This document shows, piece after piece, positions 5,249 to 5,256 of a stretch of DNA of 5,256 nucleotides. A model generated the notes under the pieces. The model made no database searches, was not told the DNA's origin, and saw only the letters and a list, made by a program, of their open reading frames with translations. The stretch spans positions 1 to 5,256 of the forward strand of contig JAGACY010000137.1 of the NCBI GenBank assembly GCA_017613855.1. Reading direction: 5' to 3'. The position numbers and the translations under genes were made by a program. Numbering within the stretch: the first letter of the stretch is position 1; every line of letters begins with the position of its first letter. The DNA comes from Pseudomonadota bacterium. GTDB taxonomy: Bacteria; Myxococcota; Bradymonadia; UBA4248.

Positions 5249-5256
5249 TAAAAATA

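Larger units (their letters stand above)
5003..5256. other. Non-coding tail after the right-hand gene
   Basis: After the stop codon come a terminator-like hairpin and about 200 bases without a credible gene. The sequence is AT-rich with scattered repeats: a 13-base direct repeat (5058-5070 and 5236-5248), CGTGGAT (5096-5102) inverted as ATCCACG (5226-5232), and GCTTAGAG (5135-5142) inverted as CTCTAAGC (5177-5184). A short frame from ATG 5084 ends after 18 codons and its purine-rich stretch is too close to the start. Confidence 0.6.

Noticed and set aside
1..5256. Defence system, CRISPR array, transposase, tRNA or rRNA
   Set aside because: No regularly spaced direct repeats with spacers, no recognisable nuclease, transposase or helicase motifs, and no tRNA cloverleaf were seen on either strand.

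Overview
The window holds two divergently transcribed genes, each encoding a predicted secreted lipoprotein, separated by a 431-base intergenic region. A non-coding tail follows the right-hand gene. The left gene (minus strand) starts at 3185 and runs off the left edge; 1061 complete codons are visible and my codon-by-codon reading found no internal stop. The right gene (plus strand, 3617-5002) is complete at 461 codons.

The most likely source is a bacterium of the Myxococcota or a related former deltaproteobacterial lineage. This is inferred from architecture: a lipoprotein signal, cysteine-rich modules, repeated MopE-type motifs of the form CNGxDDxCDGxxDE, a DUF1565/beta-helix start and a Gly-rich tail is a combination I associate with surface proteins of that group. 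Base composition looks moderate, unlike typical GC-rich soil myxobacteria, so a lower-GC or host-associated lineage is plausible. No rRNA or other marker gene is present to settle this.

Layout. 1-3185 (minus): large cysteine-rich lipoprotein. It has 81 cysteines between residues 19 and 698, three clear MopE-type motifs plus one degenerate one, a DUF1565-like segment, then a Gly-rich region in which the window ends. 3186-3616: intergenic region with ribosome binding sites for both genes, four consecutive stem-loops (3275-3472) not explained by either gene, and one candidate promoter. 3617-5002 (plus): lipoprotein with a four-cysteine motif, a three-unit heptad repeat linker and a two-lobed predicted beta-helix. 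5003-5256: a strong terminator-like hairpin, then sequence without a credible gene, carrying a 13-base direct repeat.

The two proteins look like independent surface lipoproteins of one style. Both place the same C-x5-C-x5-C-x4-C motif just after the lipidated cysteine, and both appear to carry a beta-helix domain. No enzyme active site, transport system, mobile-element gene, CRISPR array or defence gene is visible. The most unexplained signals are the hairpin cluster and the cysteine module repeated in register within the large protein.
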